21,933 nucleotides of DNA from JBDLRH01 sp039800165 (GTDB taxonomy: Bacteria > Pseudomonadota > Gammaproteobacteria > Burkholderiales > Burkholderiaceae_C), in NCBI GenBank assembly GCA_039800165.1, contig JBDLRH010000058.1, positions 1 to 21,933 on the forward strand, given 5' to 3'. The notes under the pieces are model-generated. The model ran no database searches, had not been told where the DNA came from, and saw only the letters and a program-made list of their open reading frames with translations. The translations under genes and the position numbers were made by a program. Of the stretch, positions 1 to 7,906 are shown in pieces. Each line of letters starts with the position of its first letter. Within the stretch, counting starts at the first letter, position 1.

Positions 1-73
1 CCGCGGCGGGAAACCTCCTGACCGGAGGCTGTTTGGAAGTCCATCAGTCTTCCTCCGCCATAGACAACGAAAG

Positions 74-99
74 ACGCGCCCTCGGGCGCGTTTTGTTTT
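74..99 (+). terminator. Rho-independent terminator of an upstream gene
   Basis: A 7-bp GC-rich stem (74-80 with 85-91) closes a CTCG loop and is followed by a T-rich run at 91-99. It probably ends a plus-strand gene whose body lies left of the window. Positions 1-21 could hold its last codons (a frame ending in TGA at 19-21), but the product cannot be recognised. Confidence 0.75.
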
Positions 100-227
100 G
101 TGTGCTCAATCCCGCGCAACCCAAGCCCTCAGGCAATGTAGGAAAAGCCGGTGCATGGCTTTGCCCGCGAGCGGGTTGGCATTAGCCTGTGCCCTTGTAT
201 CGACAACGCTTGTGCGGGGTGGCTGAC

Positions 228-632
228 ATGAAGATGGCGATCTGGGCTGTGTTTGTGGTGCTGGCGGTGCTCTGGTCGGGCTTCGTGGCGTTGGTGCTTG
301 GCCTGACCGGGTGGCTGGCGCAGGCACTGGTGTCTGGTGGTGCGACTGACCTCGCCGATGTGGCGCGCACCGTAGCGCAGTGGCCGGTGCCGGCCTGGAT
401 GGCGTTCTGGGTCGATCCCGCGCTCATCAAGGCCCTGCAGGGTGCAGCGCTGTGGTCGCTGGACCTGCTGCACGGCTTGGCGCCGCATCTGGGCGTGGTG
501 ATCGGATGGGTAGCCCCGCTGGTGTGGCTGGGTTGGGGGGCCGGGCTAGCGGTTTTGCTGGCGCTTACGCTCGCGGCGCACTGGTATGCCGGGCGCCGCA
601 GCCGCATGCCGCTTGCGGCGGGCACGCGATGA
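228..632 (+). CDS. Small hydrophobic membrane protein, function unknown
   Basis: The product has 134 residues. I chose the ATG at 228 (MKMAIWAVF...) because a G-rich Shine-Dalgarno-like run lies at about 214-222; an in-frame GTG at 189 would add 13 polar residues that do not look like a membrane N terminus. There is one hydrophobic segment at the N terminus (about residues 3-30) and a second near residues 85-118, followed by a basic tail. That pattern suggests an inner-membrane protein with two helices. I do not recognise a family. Its stop codon overlaps the start of the DUF502 gene (ATGA at 629-632), so the two are probably translated together. A weak promoter-like pair, TTGGCA at 176-181 and TATCGA at 198-203, lies upstream. 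It is likely a real gene because the hydrophobic pattern is coherent and the overlap is typical of an operon. Confidence 0.7.
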   Translation: MKMAIWAVFVVLAVLWSGFVALVLGLTGWLAQALVSGGATDLADVARTVAQWPVPAWMAFWVDPALIKALQGAALWSLDLLHGLAPHLGVVIGWVAPLVWLGWGAGLAVLLALTLAAHWYAGRRSRMPLAAGTR

Positions 633-1306
633 AGCCCGCCCAAAGCCGCCTGCTGCGGTTGTTCATCACCGGGGTGTTGGCCGCGCTGCCGCTGGCGGCC
701 ACCGTGCTGGTGGTGGGCTGGTCGCTGTCGCTGCTGGTCAAGGTGCTGGGCCCGGGCAGCGCCTTCGGCTCGGCGCTGTCGTCGCTCGGGTTGGGCGTGG
801 CCGGCTCGGAATTCATGGGCTACCTCATCGGCATCGGCATCATCGCGGTGCTGCTGGTGGCGCTTGGCGCGCTGGTCGAGATGGGGCTGCAGCGCGGCGT
901 GGTGCGGCTGATCGACCGGCTGCTGCGACGCATTCCGATCATCCGCACCGTGTGGGATCTGGCCCAGCGCATCACCGACCTGCTGGACACGCGCAAGGAC
1001 GACGGCGCGCGTTCGATGGACCCGGTGTGGTGCACCTTTGGCGGGGATGGCGCAGGCAACGGCCAGGGTGGCGTGACCGTGCTGGCGCTGCTGTCCAGCC
1101 CCGAGCCGGTGAAGGTGAATGGCCGCGACTGCCTGGCGGTGCTGGTGCCCACCGCGCCGGTGCCGGTGGGCGGGGGCCTGCTGTTCGTGCCGCGCGAATG
1201 GGTGCGCCCGGCCAACCTGGGTGCCGAGGCCGTCACCAGCATCTATGTGTCGATGGGGGTGACCGCACCCCAGTACCTGCCGCCCGCGGGCCGCACTTCC
1301 CCTTAG
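629..1306 (+). CDS. DUF502 family membrane protein
   Basis: The product has 225 residues and resembles the DUF502 family of integral membrane proteins, whose role is unknown. Features seen are a basic N terminus, a first membrane helix at about residues 10-32, a second at about 62-88, and then a cytoplasmic part. That part carries the family-like stretch with RRIPIIRTVWDLAQRI and a C-terminal domain with hydrophobic strands (VTVLALLSSPEPV, LLFVPREWV). The length fits the family. The start is the ATG at 629 inside the ATGA overlap with the preceding gene, which points to translational coupling. In other betaproteobacteria DUF502 genes often lie near aspS; that neighbour is not visible here. 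The family assignment is from memory of conserved motifs, not from a search. Confidence 0.85.
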   Translation: MKPAQSRLLRLFITGVLAALPLAATVLVVGWSLSLLVKVLGPGSAFGSALSSLGLGVAGSEFMGYLIGIGIIAVLLVALGALVEMGLQRGVVRLIDRLLRRIPIIRTVWDLAQRITDLLDTRKDDGARSMDPVWCTFGGDGAGNGQGGVTVLALLSSPEPVKVNGRDCLAVLVPTAPVPVGGGLLFVPREWVRPANLGAEAVTSIYVSMGVTAPQYLPPAGRTSP

Positions 1307-1401
1307 TGCCGCTTCGGCGTATCCTGCGTGCGGGGTAGCAACCCGGGCATTCCCGGGCATGGGCGTCTGCAGACGCCACAGACGCGCTGGAGGGCGCGGT
1401 C

Positions 1402-1653
1402 ATGAACATCTACATCACCCTGTTCCTGCTGTTCGGGGCCTGCTTCGGGCTGGCCACGTTTTCATGGCGACACCTGTTCAGCGAGGGCCCGCGCCCGCTG
1501 GACGGGCCGGCGCGCGGCGCAGAGCTTGCCGGGCGCACCATGTGGATGCTGATCTGCGCCTTTCTGTGGCCGATCATGGTGCTGTCGGGCCTGAACACCG
1601 CGTGGGTGCTGGCCCGGCGCAGGCAGCTCAAGCGACAGGCGCTCGCCAAATAA
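1402..1653 (+). CDS. Small two-helix membrane protein, function unknown
   Basis: The product has 83 residues. The ATG at 1402 has a GGAGG at 1389-1393, a good spacing. Two hydrophobic segments are visible, at about residues 3-21 and 48-72, separated by a short polar stretch, and the C terminus is strongly basic (ARRRQLKRQALAK). This suggests both ends of the protein near the cytoplasmic face of the inner membrane. No family is recognised. It is separated from the DUF502 gene by 95 bp and ends exactly at a strong bidirectional terminator, so it is either the last gene of that unit or a single-gene unit. A longer frame opening at 1359 in another register overlaps it but lacks protein-like character. 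Confidence 0.7.
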   Translation: MNIYITLFLLFGACFGLATFSWRHLFSEGPRPLDGPARGAELAGRTMWMLICAFLWPIMVLSGLNTAWVLARRRQLKRQALAK

Positions 1654-1679
1654 AAAACGCGCCTCGCGGCGCGTTTTTT
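1652..1679. terminator. Bidirectional intrinsic terminator
   Basis: A perfect 12-bp inverted repeat (1652-1663 with 1668-1679) encloses a 4-nt loop. It has six A on the left and six T on the right, so it works as a terminator on both strands. It lies between the convergent ends of the small membrane protein gene (+) and the peptide-binding protein gene (-). Confidence 0.9.
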
Positions 1680-1693
1680 CGTGGGCGGTCAGC

Positions 1694-3277
1694 TCACTTC
1701 ACCGACACGAACCACATCTTGGGCGCGTCGTTGGAGTTGTGCACCATCGTCACGTTCTTCTTCATCGCCCACGGGCGGATCTGGTGATGGATCGGCACAT
1801 ACAGCGCTTCGTCGCGCACGATGGCCAGGCCCTCGCGCAGCAGCCGGTCGCGGATCAGCGTGTCGTTCTCGGTCTTGGCGCGATCGACCACGCTGTCCAG
1901 CCGTGCGTTGCTGATTCTCAGGAAGTTGAAGTTGCCGTCTGCACCGCCGGCGCGGGTGCGCGCCAGTGACTGCAGCGAATACAGCGCGTCGTAGGTGGCC
2001 ACGCCCCAGCCCAGCAGGTAGGCGCTGGTGTCAAAGTTCTGGATCTTGGCGATGAAGCCCGCGAAGTTCTGCGCATTGAGCTTCACCCGCACACCGACGC
2101 GGGCCCACATGTTCACCACCGCCTGGCAGACCTCCTCGTCGTTGACGTAGCGGTTGTTCGGGCAGTCCAGCGTGAACTCGAAGCCGTTGGGGTAGCCGGC
2201 CTCGGCCAGCAGCTTCTTCGCGGCCTCCACATCCACCGCCACCGGCTTGTCGGCGTCGGCAGAGTAGCCGTTGACACCCGGCGCCACCAGCAGCATGCCG
2301 GGCACCGACAGGCCGCGCATGATGGTGCGCTGGATGGCCACGCGGTCCACCGACATGTTCAGCGCGCGGCGCACCCGCACGTCCTTGAACGGGTTCTTGC
2401 CCTTGCTGCCGTGCTTGAGCTCATCGCTGCCCATGTCAAAGCCGATGAAGATGGTGCGCACTTCCGGGCCGTCCAGGATGGAGAGGTTGGCGTTGGCGCG
2501 CAGGCGTGCCACGTCTTGCGTCGGCACGTCGGTCACGGCGTCCACGTTGCCCGCCAGCAGCGCCGCCACGCGGGTGGCGTCGGACTTGATCGGGGTGTAG
2601 ATCACCTCGCTCACGTTGCCGGGCATCTTGTCCCACCACGACTTGTTGGCGTTGAGCACCAGGCGCTGGTCGGGCTGCCATTCCTTCAGCGTGAACGGCC
2701 CGGTGCCGTTGGTGTTGCGCGCAGCGTGGATGATCTCGCCGGCCTTGTAGTCCTGCACCTTCTCCGAGCGGTTCTTCGCCGCCCAGGCCTTGTTCATGAT
2801 GAAGAAGTAGGTGAAGTTGTTCAGCAGCAGCGGGTTCGGCCCGTTCAGGACCACATCGATCGTGTGGCTGTCGATCTTGCGGATCTCGGTCACGCCGGCC
2901 ACATAGATGCCCATGGTGCCCTGCGGCTGGCGGCTGCGGTCAAACGAGAAGATCACGTCGTCGGCCGTGAAGGGCGAGCCGTCATGAAAAGTCACGTTCT
3001 TGCGCAGGTTGAAGCGCCAGGTGGTGGCGCTCAGCTGCGACCAGCTGGTGGCCAGCGCCGGCTGGATGCGGTTGTCGCGGTCGTAGCGCACCAGCGGCTC
3101 GTACACATGCGCCATGATGTTGTTGGTGGTCGCATGGTTCTGCGAGTGCGGGTCGAGCGTGAGGATGTCGTTCTGCGCGGCCCAGCGGAAGGTCTGCGCA
3201 TGCGCGGCGGCAGCGCCCAGCGCCAGGGCGCCGCACAGCAGGGCGGAACGTGCGAAAGCGGTCAGGGATGTAGGCAT
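1694..3277 (-). CDS. ABC transporter periplasmic substrate-binding protein (peptide/nickel type, SBP_bac_5)
   Basis: The product has 527 residues, a usual length for DppA/OppA-type solute-binding proteins. It starts at the ATG whose complement is at 3275-3277; a GGAG lies 7 nt before it. The N terminus is a clear signal peptide (MPTSLTAFARSALL..., hydrophobic core, cleavage likely after AHA at about residue 27), so it is periplasmic. Family features include the opening WAAQNDILTLDPH, the YEPLVRYD region, the NVTFHDGSPFTADDVIFSFDR block and the LLAEAGYPNGFEFTL motif in the C-terminal half. It should bind short peptides or a similar ligand and hand it to an ABC permease. No permease or ATPase gene is adjacent, so it either serves a transporter encoded elsewhere or is an orphan. 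It is divergent from a prolidase-like amidohydrolase (165-bp gap), which hints at peptide use. The exact ligand cannot be told from sequence. Confidence 0.93.
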   Translation of the reverse strand: MPTSLTAFARSALLCGALALGAAAAHAQTFRWAAQNDILTLDPHSQNHATTNNIMAHVYEPLVRYDRDNRIQPALATSWSQLSATTWRFNLRKNVTFHDGSPFTADDVIFSFDRSRQPQGTMGIYVAGVTEIRKIDSHTIDVVLNGPNPLLLNNFTYFFIMNKAWAAKNRSEKVQDYKAGEIIHAARNTNGTGPFTLKEWQPDQRLVLNANKSWWDKMPGNVSEVIYTPIKSDATRVAALLAGNVDAVTDVPTQDVARLRANANLSILDGPEVRTIFIGFDMGSDELKHGSKGKNPFKDVRVRRALNMSVDRVAIQRTIMRGLSVPGMLLVAPGVNGYSADADKPVAVDVEAAKKLLAEAGYPNGFEFTLDCPNNRYVNDEEVCQAVVNMWARVGVRVKLNAQNFAGFIAKIQNFDTSAYLLGWGVATYDALYSLQSLARTRAGGADGNFNFLRISNARLDSVVDRAKTENDTLIRDRLLREGLAIVRDEALYVPIHHQIRPWAMKKNVTMVHNSNDAPKMWFVSVK

Positions 3278-3442
3278 GGTGACTCCGGAAATGCACCGTG
3301 GAACAAGCACCGCACGCCACCCGGCCCGTCGCGGCCGGGGTGAATGCAGGCAGCCGGTTTCAGTCTAGGCAGGGCGCGCGCGTGGCGGGGCGATGGTTTT
3401 CCCTAGGTGGCGGGCCGCAAGCTGCTTCTAAGCTAGCCGCGC

Positions 3443-4666
3443 ATGACCGCCTTGCTGATCCGGTCCGGCCGCGTGCTGGACGTCCAGACCCTGCGCTACC
3501 TCCCGGACACCTCGCTGCTGATCCGCGACGGACGCATCGAGGCGATGGGCCCGCAACTGCCGCTGCCCGAGGGCGCCACCGTGATCGACGCGCGCGGCAA
3601 GACGGTGATGCCGGGCCTGATCGACTGCCATGTGCACGTGGTCGCCTCGCGGCTGAACCTGGGCGAGGTGCAGCGCATGCCCAATGTGCTGGCCACGCTG
3701 GCTTCGCTGCCCATCCTGCAGGGCATGCTGATGCGCGGCTTCACCACGGTGCGCGACGCGGGCGGCGCCGACGCGGCGATTGCCGAAGCCACCCGCACCG
3801 ACATGATCCCCGGCCCGCGCATCTTCCCCTCGGGCAAGGCGCTGTCGCAAACCGGCGGGCACGGCGACTTCCGCATGCGCACCGACATCCTGGAGCCATG
3901 CGCCTGTTCGCAGAAGGTGGGCAGCCTGGCGCGCGTGGTCGACGGCGTGGACGCGGTGCGGGCCGCCATCCGCGAGGAGCTGCTGCGCGGCGCCACGCAG
4001 ATCAAGATCATGGCCTCGGGCGGTGTGGCCTCGCCCAGCGACCCGATCCACTACCTGGGCTTCAGCGCCGACGAGATCCGCGCCGCGGTGGAAGAGGCGT
4101 CCAACGCCGGCACCTACGTGCTGGCCCACGCCTACACCGCGCGCGCCATCCGCCGTGCAGTCGAGCTGGGCGTGCGCACCATCGAGCACGGCAACCTGGT
4201 CGATGAGGACGCGGCGCGCGTGATGGCCGAGCACGGTGCCTTCATGGTGCCCACGCTCATCACCTACGAGGCGCTGGCCAACGAAGGCGCGAAGTACGGG
4301 CTGCCGCAGGCCTCGGTGGACAAGATCGAGTCGGTGCGCGGTGCGGGCCTCAAGGCACTCGAGACGCTGGCGCGCGCCGGCGTGCGCATGGGCCTGGGCA
4401 GCGACCTGCTGGGCGAATCCCACCGGCTTCAGTCGGACGAACTGCGCATCCGCGCGCAGGTGCTCGGCGCGGGGGCCACGCTGCAGCAGGCCACGCTGAT
4501 CGGCGCCGAGATCCTGGGGCAGGGCGGTCAGCTCGGCGTGCTCAAGGCCGGGGCGCTTGCCGATGTGCTGGTGGTCGATGGCGACCCGCTGGCCGACATC
4601 GGATGCCTGCTGGGGCAGGGTGACCGCATCGAAGCGATCATCAAGGACGGCAAGCGCTACAAGTAA
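3443..4666 (+). CDS. Metal-dependent amidohydrolase, prolidase/imidazolonepropionase-like
   Basis: The product has 407 residues and belongs to the amidohydrolase superfamily of TIM-barrel hydrolases with a binuclear metal site. Visible ligands are the HxH pair H63/H65 (DCHVHV), a lysine likely to be carboxylated, K188 (QIKIMASGG), H229 (LAHAY), H249 (IEHGN) and the catalytic D321 (GSDLLG). The N-terminal and C-terminal strands (LLIRSGRVLDV; GALADVLVVDGDPLADI) form the usual small beta sandwich. The set of motifs, including SQTGGHGD at about residue 134, resembles the Xaa-Pro or Xaa-Arg/Lys dipeptidase group better than true imidazolonepropionase. No hut genes are nearby. There is no signal peptide, so it is cytoplasmic. 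The divergent neighbour is a peptide-type binding protein, which agrees with dipeptide cleavage. The start has no clear Shine-Dalgarno. Confidence 0.9.
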   Translation: MTALLIRSGRVLDVQTLRYLPDTSLLIRDGRIEAMGPQLPLPEGATVIDARGKTVMPGLIDCHVHVVASRLNLGEVQRMPNVLATLASLPILQGMLMRGFTTVRDAGGADAAIAEATRTDMIPGPRIFPSGKALSQTGGHGDFRMRTDILEPCACSQKVGSLARVVDGVDAVRAAIREELLRGATQIKIMASGGVASPSDPIHYLGFSADEIRAAVEEASNAGTYVLAHAYTARAIRRAVELGVRTIEHGNLVDEDAARVMAEHGAFMVPTLITYEALANEGAKYGLPQASVDKIESVRGAGLKALETLARAGVRMGLGSDLLGESHRLQSDELRIRAQVLGAGATLQQATLIGAEILGQGGQLGVLKAGALADVLVVDGDPLADIGCLLGQGDRIEAIIKDGKRYK

Positions 4667-4680
4667 GCGGCTGTCCGCGT

Positions 4681-4695
4681 GCCGGCTCAGCCGGC
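4681..4695. repeat. Short perfect inverted repeat at convergent gene ends
   Basis: GCCGGC at 4681-4686 and 4690-4695 flank TCA, which is the stop codon of the minus-strand PaiB-type gene. It lies 14 bp after the amidohydrolase stop. There is no T-run, so it is at best a weak terminator or an RNA 3' end stabiliser. Confidence 0.4.
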
Positions 4696-5310
4696 CTTGC
4701 GCATGGCGCTGGCCAGTTCGTCTTCTCCCACGGCGGCCAGCCCTTCGGCGGCGCCGACGCGGTCGCGCACTTCCTTGTTCTGGCTGAGCTTGACCTTGCC
4801 CACCAGCGAGGTCACCGCCACTTCGATGCCGACGATGTTGCGCAGCATGGTGTCGATGTAGTCGGGTGGCGAATCACCCATCTTCCAGGGCTTGGGCTGC
4901 GACGACTCGTGGTGGCGCGTGAGCCGCGCGACCACGCCGCGCACATAGCGGTCGTCGTCGTGCACCGTCAGCCGCCCGTGGGCATGCACCACCTCGTAGT
5001 TCCAGGTGGGCACCTGGCGGTGCGCTTCGTGCTTGCTGGGGTACCAGTTCGGCGAGATGTAGGCCTGCGCGCCACGAAAGATCACCAGCACGTCGCAGCC
5101 GCCGGCGCACTGCTGCCACAGCGGGTTGGCGCGCGCCACGTGGGCGGTCAGCGTACCCTGCGGGCCGCGTGCGGGGTCGAATTCAAAGGGGATGTGGTTG
5201 GCATCCAGTGCGCCGCCGGCCTGCGTGACCAGCACCCCCAGCGGGTGGCTGCGGATGATGCGGTGCAGTTCTTCGGGGCGGGGTTCGGAGAAATGGGCGG
5301 GCAGGTACAT
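4687..5310 (-). CDS. FMN-binding negative transcriptional regulator family protein (PaiB-type)
   Basis: The product has 207 residues and matches the PaiB family in length and order of motifs. These are the opening MYLPAHF, then RSHPLGVLVT, HIPFEFDP, GTLTAHVARANPLW, the YISPNWYPSK stretch, VPTWNYEVVHAHG, and a C-terminal GIEVAVTSLVGKVKLSQNK segment. These build a split-barrel flavin-reductase-like fold. In Bacillus, paiB was described as affecting sporulation and protease genes. In most bacteria the role is unproven and an FMN-linked enzymatic function is possible, so the regulatory label should be read as a family name. The gene is convergent with the amidohydrolase (20-bp gap) and divergent from the iron-ADH-type gene (82-bp gap). 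The ATG at 5308-5310 has only a weak upstream purine stretch. Confidence 0.92.
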   Translation of the reverse strand: MYLPAHFSEPRPEELHRIIRSHPLGVLVTQAGGALDANHIPFEFDPARGPQGTLTAHVARANPLWQQCAGGCDVLVIFRGAQAYISPNWYPSKHEAHRQVPTWNYEVVHAHGRLTVHDDDRYVRGVVARLTRHHESSQPKPWKMGDSPPDYIDTMLRNIVGIEVAVTSLVGKVKLSQNKEVRDRVGAAEGLAAVGEDELASAMRKAG

Positions 5311-5392
5311 CTTGCGGCTTGCTCGGTGGCGGTATCTGCAAACGGGGCTACATCATGGCATGCTGCGGGCTTCATTCCGCATGGAGGCTGCG

Positions 5393-6571
5393 ATGGCGCA
5401 TCCCGTGGGCACCTACCGCTATCTGGCGCTGGACCGTGTGCACTTTGGCAAGCGGGCGTGCGAGGCAATCGCAGCCGAGGTGGCGCAGCGCGGCGCCCGT
5501 CGCGTGCTGGTGGTTGCCAGCCGCACCCTGCACCGGCAGACCGAAGCGGTGCGCGACGCGCTGTCGCTGGTGGCCACGCAGACCGTGGGCGTGTTCGACG
5601 ACTGCGTGGAGCACACGCCGCGTGACTCGGTTATCGCGCTGGTGCAGCGCATCCGCGAAGCGCAGGCCGACCTGATCGTCACGATCGGCGGCGGCACCGC
5701 CATCGACACCGTGAAGGTGGCGCTGGTGTGCCTGGCCGAGGGCGTGGACACCGTCGAGGGCATGGACCGGCTGCACATGCGGGTGCTGGAAGACGGCTCG
5801 CGCTTCACGCCCGAGATCGGGCTGCCGCCGTTGCGCCAGATCGCGGTGCCCACCACGCTGTCGGCGGCCGAATTCAGCGATCTGGCCGGCTGCACCGACC
5901 GCCGCGTGGGCGCCAAGCATGCCTACACCGCTGCGGGCATCGAGCCGGCCAGCGTGATCCTGGATGCAGCGATCAGCGTGCACACGCCCGAGCGGCTGTG
6001 GTTCTCCACCGGCATCCGCGCAGTGGACCATGCGGTGGAGAGCATCTGCTCGGTCGACGCGCAGCCCTACACCGACGCCACCTGCCTGCACGCGCTGCGC
6101 CTGCTGGTGCCGGCGCTGCGCCGCAACCGTGCCGCGCCCAACGACCTGGAGGGGCGGCTGCAAAGCCAGATGGGTGTGTGGCTGTCGGCGGCAGGCATCA
6201 ACCGGGTGAACTTCGGCGCGAGCCACGGCATCGGCCATGTGCTGGGTGGCGCGCTGGGCATGCCGCACGGAATCACTTCGTGCGTGATGCTGCCTTCGGT
6301 GCTGCGCTACAACGCGCAGGAGCCTGCCCAGGCCCTGCGCCAGCGACTGATCTGCGAGGCGCTGGACCAGCCCAAGGCGAGCGCGGGCGACCTGATCGAG
6401 CGGCTGATTGCCGACCTGGGCCTGCCCACGCGGCTGCGCGATGCAGGCGCCAGGCAAGAAGACTTTGCAGCGCTGGCGCGCAAGGCGATGGACAGCCACT
6501 GGGTACGCACCAACCCGCGGCCGATCACCGCGCCCGAGCAGGTGGAGGAGATCTTGCGCAGTGCCTGGTGA
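5393..6571 (+). CDS. Iron-containing alcohol dehydrogenase family protein (maleylacetate reductase-like)
   Basis: The product has 392 residues. I chose the ATG at 5393 because a GGAGG at 5383-5387 precedes it and MAHPVGTYRY begins the conserved domain; an in-frame ATG at 5381 is the alternative. The NAD(P)-binding GGGT motif is at residues 99-102 (VTIGGGTAIDTVK). The C-terminal metal-binding histidines H282 (SHGIGH) and H292 (MPHG) are present. The first ligand, normally Asp in group III alcohol dehydrogenases (D-x-x-x-H), appears as R209 in GIRAVDH, with H213 kept. Maleylacetate reductases also lack that Asp, so a reductase of that type, with relaxed metal need, is a fair guess. The substrate is unknown, and no aromatic ring-cleavage genes are nearby. 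The enzyme should be cytoplasmic. Confidence 0.88.
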   Translation: MAHPVGTYRYLALDRVHFGKRACEAIAAEVAQRGARRVLVVASRTLHRQTEAVRDALSLVATQTVGVFDDCVEHTPRDSVIALVQRIREAQADLIVTIGGGTAIDTVKVALVCLAEGVDTVEGMDRLHMRVLEDGSRFTPEIGLPPLRQIAVPTTLSAAEFSDLAGCTDRRVGAKHAYTAAGIEPASVILDAAISVHTPERLWFSTGIRAVDHAVESICSVDAQPYTDATCLHALRLLVPALRRNRAAPNDLEGRLQSQMGVWLSAAGINRVNFGASHGIGHVLGGALGMPHGITSCVMLPSVLRYNAQEPAQALRQRLICEALDQPKASAGDLIERLIADLGLPTRLRDAGARQEDFAALARKAMDSHWVRTNPRPITAPEQVEEILRSAW

Positions 6572-6598
6572 GGCGCGCCACCCGCGCGCGGCTGTGAC

Positions 6599-7828
6599 TC
6601 ACTCGGGCCGGCGGTAGCTGCCCGGCACGCCCGACGGCGACAGCACCAGCTGCCACAGCTGGTTGTCGCGGGCGCGAAAGGTGCCTGCGCAGCACAGCAG
6701 GTAGTAGCGCCACATGCGCCGAAAGCGCTCGTCGTAGCGGTGTTGGAGTTCAGGCCATGCCGCCTCGAAGCGTGCATGCCAGGCCATCAGCGTGCGGTCG
6801 TAGTCGGCGCCGAAGTTGTGCAGGTCCTCGATGACGAAGCACGCCTCTGCTGCGGCCGTGAGCTCGGGCACCGACGGCAGGCTGCCGTTGGGAAAGATGT
6901 ACTTCTCGATCCACGGGTCGATGCCGCTGCCGCTGCGGTTCTTGCCGATGGTGTGCAGCAGGAACAGGCCGTCGTCCTTCAGGCAGCGGCGCGCCACCGC
7001 CATGAAGTCGCGGTAGTTGCGCTGGCCCACATGCTCGAACATGCCGACCGAGGCCACGCGGTCGAAGCGCTGCGCACCGCGCGGGTTGAACTGCCGATAA
7101 TCGGTCAGCTCAAAGTGCACCGGTAATCCCTTTGTGCGTTCGCTGCCCCAGCGCGCCTGCTCGACCGAGACGGTCAGGCCGGTGCAGTGCACGCCGTAGC
7201 GCTCGGCGGCAAAGCGCATCAGGCTGCCCCAGCCGCAGCCGATGTCCAGCAGCGTCATGCCGGGCTGCAGGTCCAGCTTGCGGCAGATCAGGTCGAGCTT
7301 GGCCTCTTGCGCCTGCGCCAGCGTGTTCGCGCGGGCCCAGTAGCCGCAGCTGTAGGCCATGGACGGGTCGAGCATGCGCTCGTACAGGTCGTTGCCCAGG
7401 TCGTAGTGTTCGCGACCCACCTGCCACGCCCGCTGCTCGGACTGCAGGTTCATCAGCCGCGACTTGAGCGCGGCAAAGATGAAGCCGGGTCGGCCCACCT
7501 CGTGGTCCAGCCGTGCGCGCAGCACCCGGCAGATGAATTCGTCGATCTGCTCGCAGTCCCACCAGCCGTCCATGTAGCTTTCGCCCAGGCCGACGCTGCC
7601 CTTGGCGAGGATGCGTGTCAGCGTATCGGGGTGGTGGATGTGAAGGTCCCATGCACGCGTGCCGTCCAGCCGCACGTCAGCCAGCGCAAGCAGCCGCCCG
7701 GCCACGTTCCATGCGCTGCTGCGTTCTGCGTCCGCGCGCGGGGTGGGTGCGTTGGTGTGGGCTGCCGCTTCAGGCGCCCGGGTGTCGAGGAACGGCTGCA
7801 GGTCCATGGGGTCGGTATGCCAAGGCAC
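6599..7828 (-). CDS. cfa: Cyclopropane-fatty-acyl-phospholipid synthase
   Basis: The product has 409 residues from a GTG at 7826-7828; an in-frame ATG at 7805-7807 (MDLQPFL) is an alternative start and would shorten it by 7. The enzyme transfers a methylene from S-adenosylmethionine to the double bond of unsaturated phospholipid acyl chains at the membrane. Visible features are GESYMDGWWDCE near residues 82-93, EHYDLGNDLYERMLD at about 140, the SAM-binding LDIGCGWG at 194-201, FEHVGQRNY at about 265, and the C-terminal LLCCAGTFRARDNQLWQ. C380 in that last motif aligns with the catalytic cysteine of the E. coli enzyme. Length is slightly above E. coli Cfa because of an N-terminal extension. 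The acyl-CoA synthetase gene lies 78 bp upstream on the same strand and may be co-transcribed. A -10-like box just before the GTG suggests a promoter of its own. Confidence 0.95.
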   Translation of the reverse strand: MPWHTDPMDLQPFLDTRAPEAAAHTNAPTPRADAERSSAWNVAGRLLALADVRLDGTRAWDLHIHHPDTLTRILAKGSVGLGESYMDGWWDCEQIDEFICRVLRARLDHEVGRPGFIFAALKSRLMNLQSEQRAWQVGREHYDLGNDLYERMLDPSMAYSCGYWARANTLAQAQEAKLDLICRKLDLQPGMTLLDIGCGWGSLMRFAAERYGVHCTGLTVSVEQARWGSERTKGLPVHFELTDYRQFNPRGAQRFDRVASVGMFEHVGQRNYRDFMAVARRCLKDDGLFLLHTIGKNRSGSGIDPWIEKYIFPNGSLPSVPELTAAAEACFVIEDLHNFGADYDRTLMAWHARFEAAWPELQHRYDERFRRMWRYYLLCCAGTFRARDNQLWQLVLSPSGVPGSYRRPE

Positions 7829-7835
7829 AGCCGAC

Positions 7836-7841
7836 CTTGTA
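7836..7841 (-). promoter_or_regulatory. Possible -10 box for cfa
   Basis: TACAAG on the minus strand ends 7 nt before the GTG start. An alternative reading is that the AAGG overlapping it acts as a Shine-Dalgarno. No convincing -35 is seen. Confidence 0.25.
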
Positions 7842-7906
7842 CGGCGGCCGCGCCGGTATCGCCATGAGCCGGCGCATCCCTGTGCCCGAAGGCAGGGGCG
7901 GTGATG

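Noticed and set aside
14..53. Two short 5-bp hairpins at the left edge
   Set aside because: They are too short to be significant and the upstream context is missing.
1359..1787. A 142-codon plus-strand frame overlapping the small gene at 1402
   Set aside because: It runs through the bidirectional terminator and into the 3' end of the binding protein gene; the other frame has a Shine-Dalgarno and coherent membrane helices.
2411..3343. A 310-codon plus-strand frame opposite the binding protein
   Set aside because: Composition is Val/His/Arg-rich without domain features, while the minus-strand frame has a signal peptide and family motifs.
6573..6587. A hairpin (GCGCG / CGCGC) between the convergent iron-ADH-type and cfa genes as terminator
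   Set aside because: The stem is only 5 bp and has no T-run on either strand; such repeats are expected by chance at this GC content.
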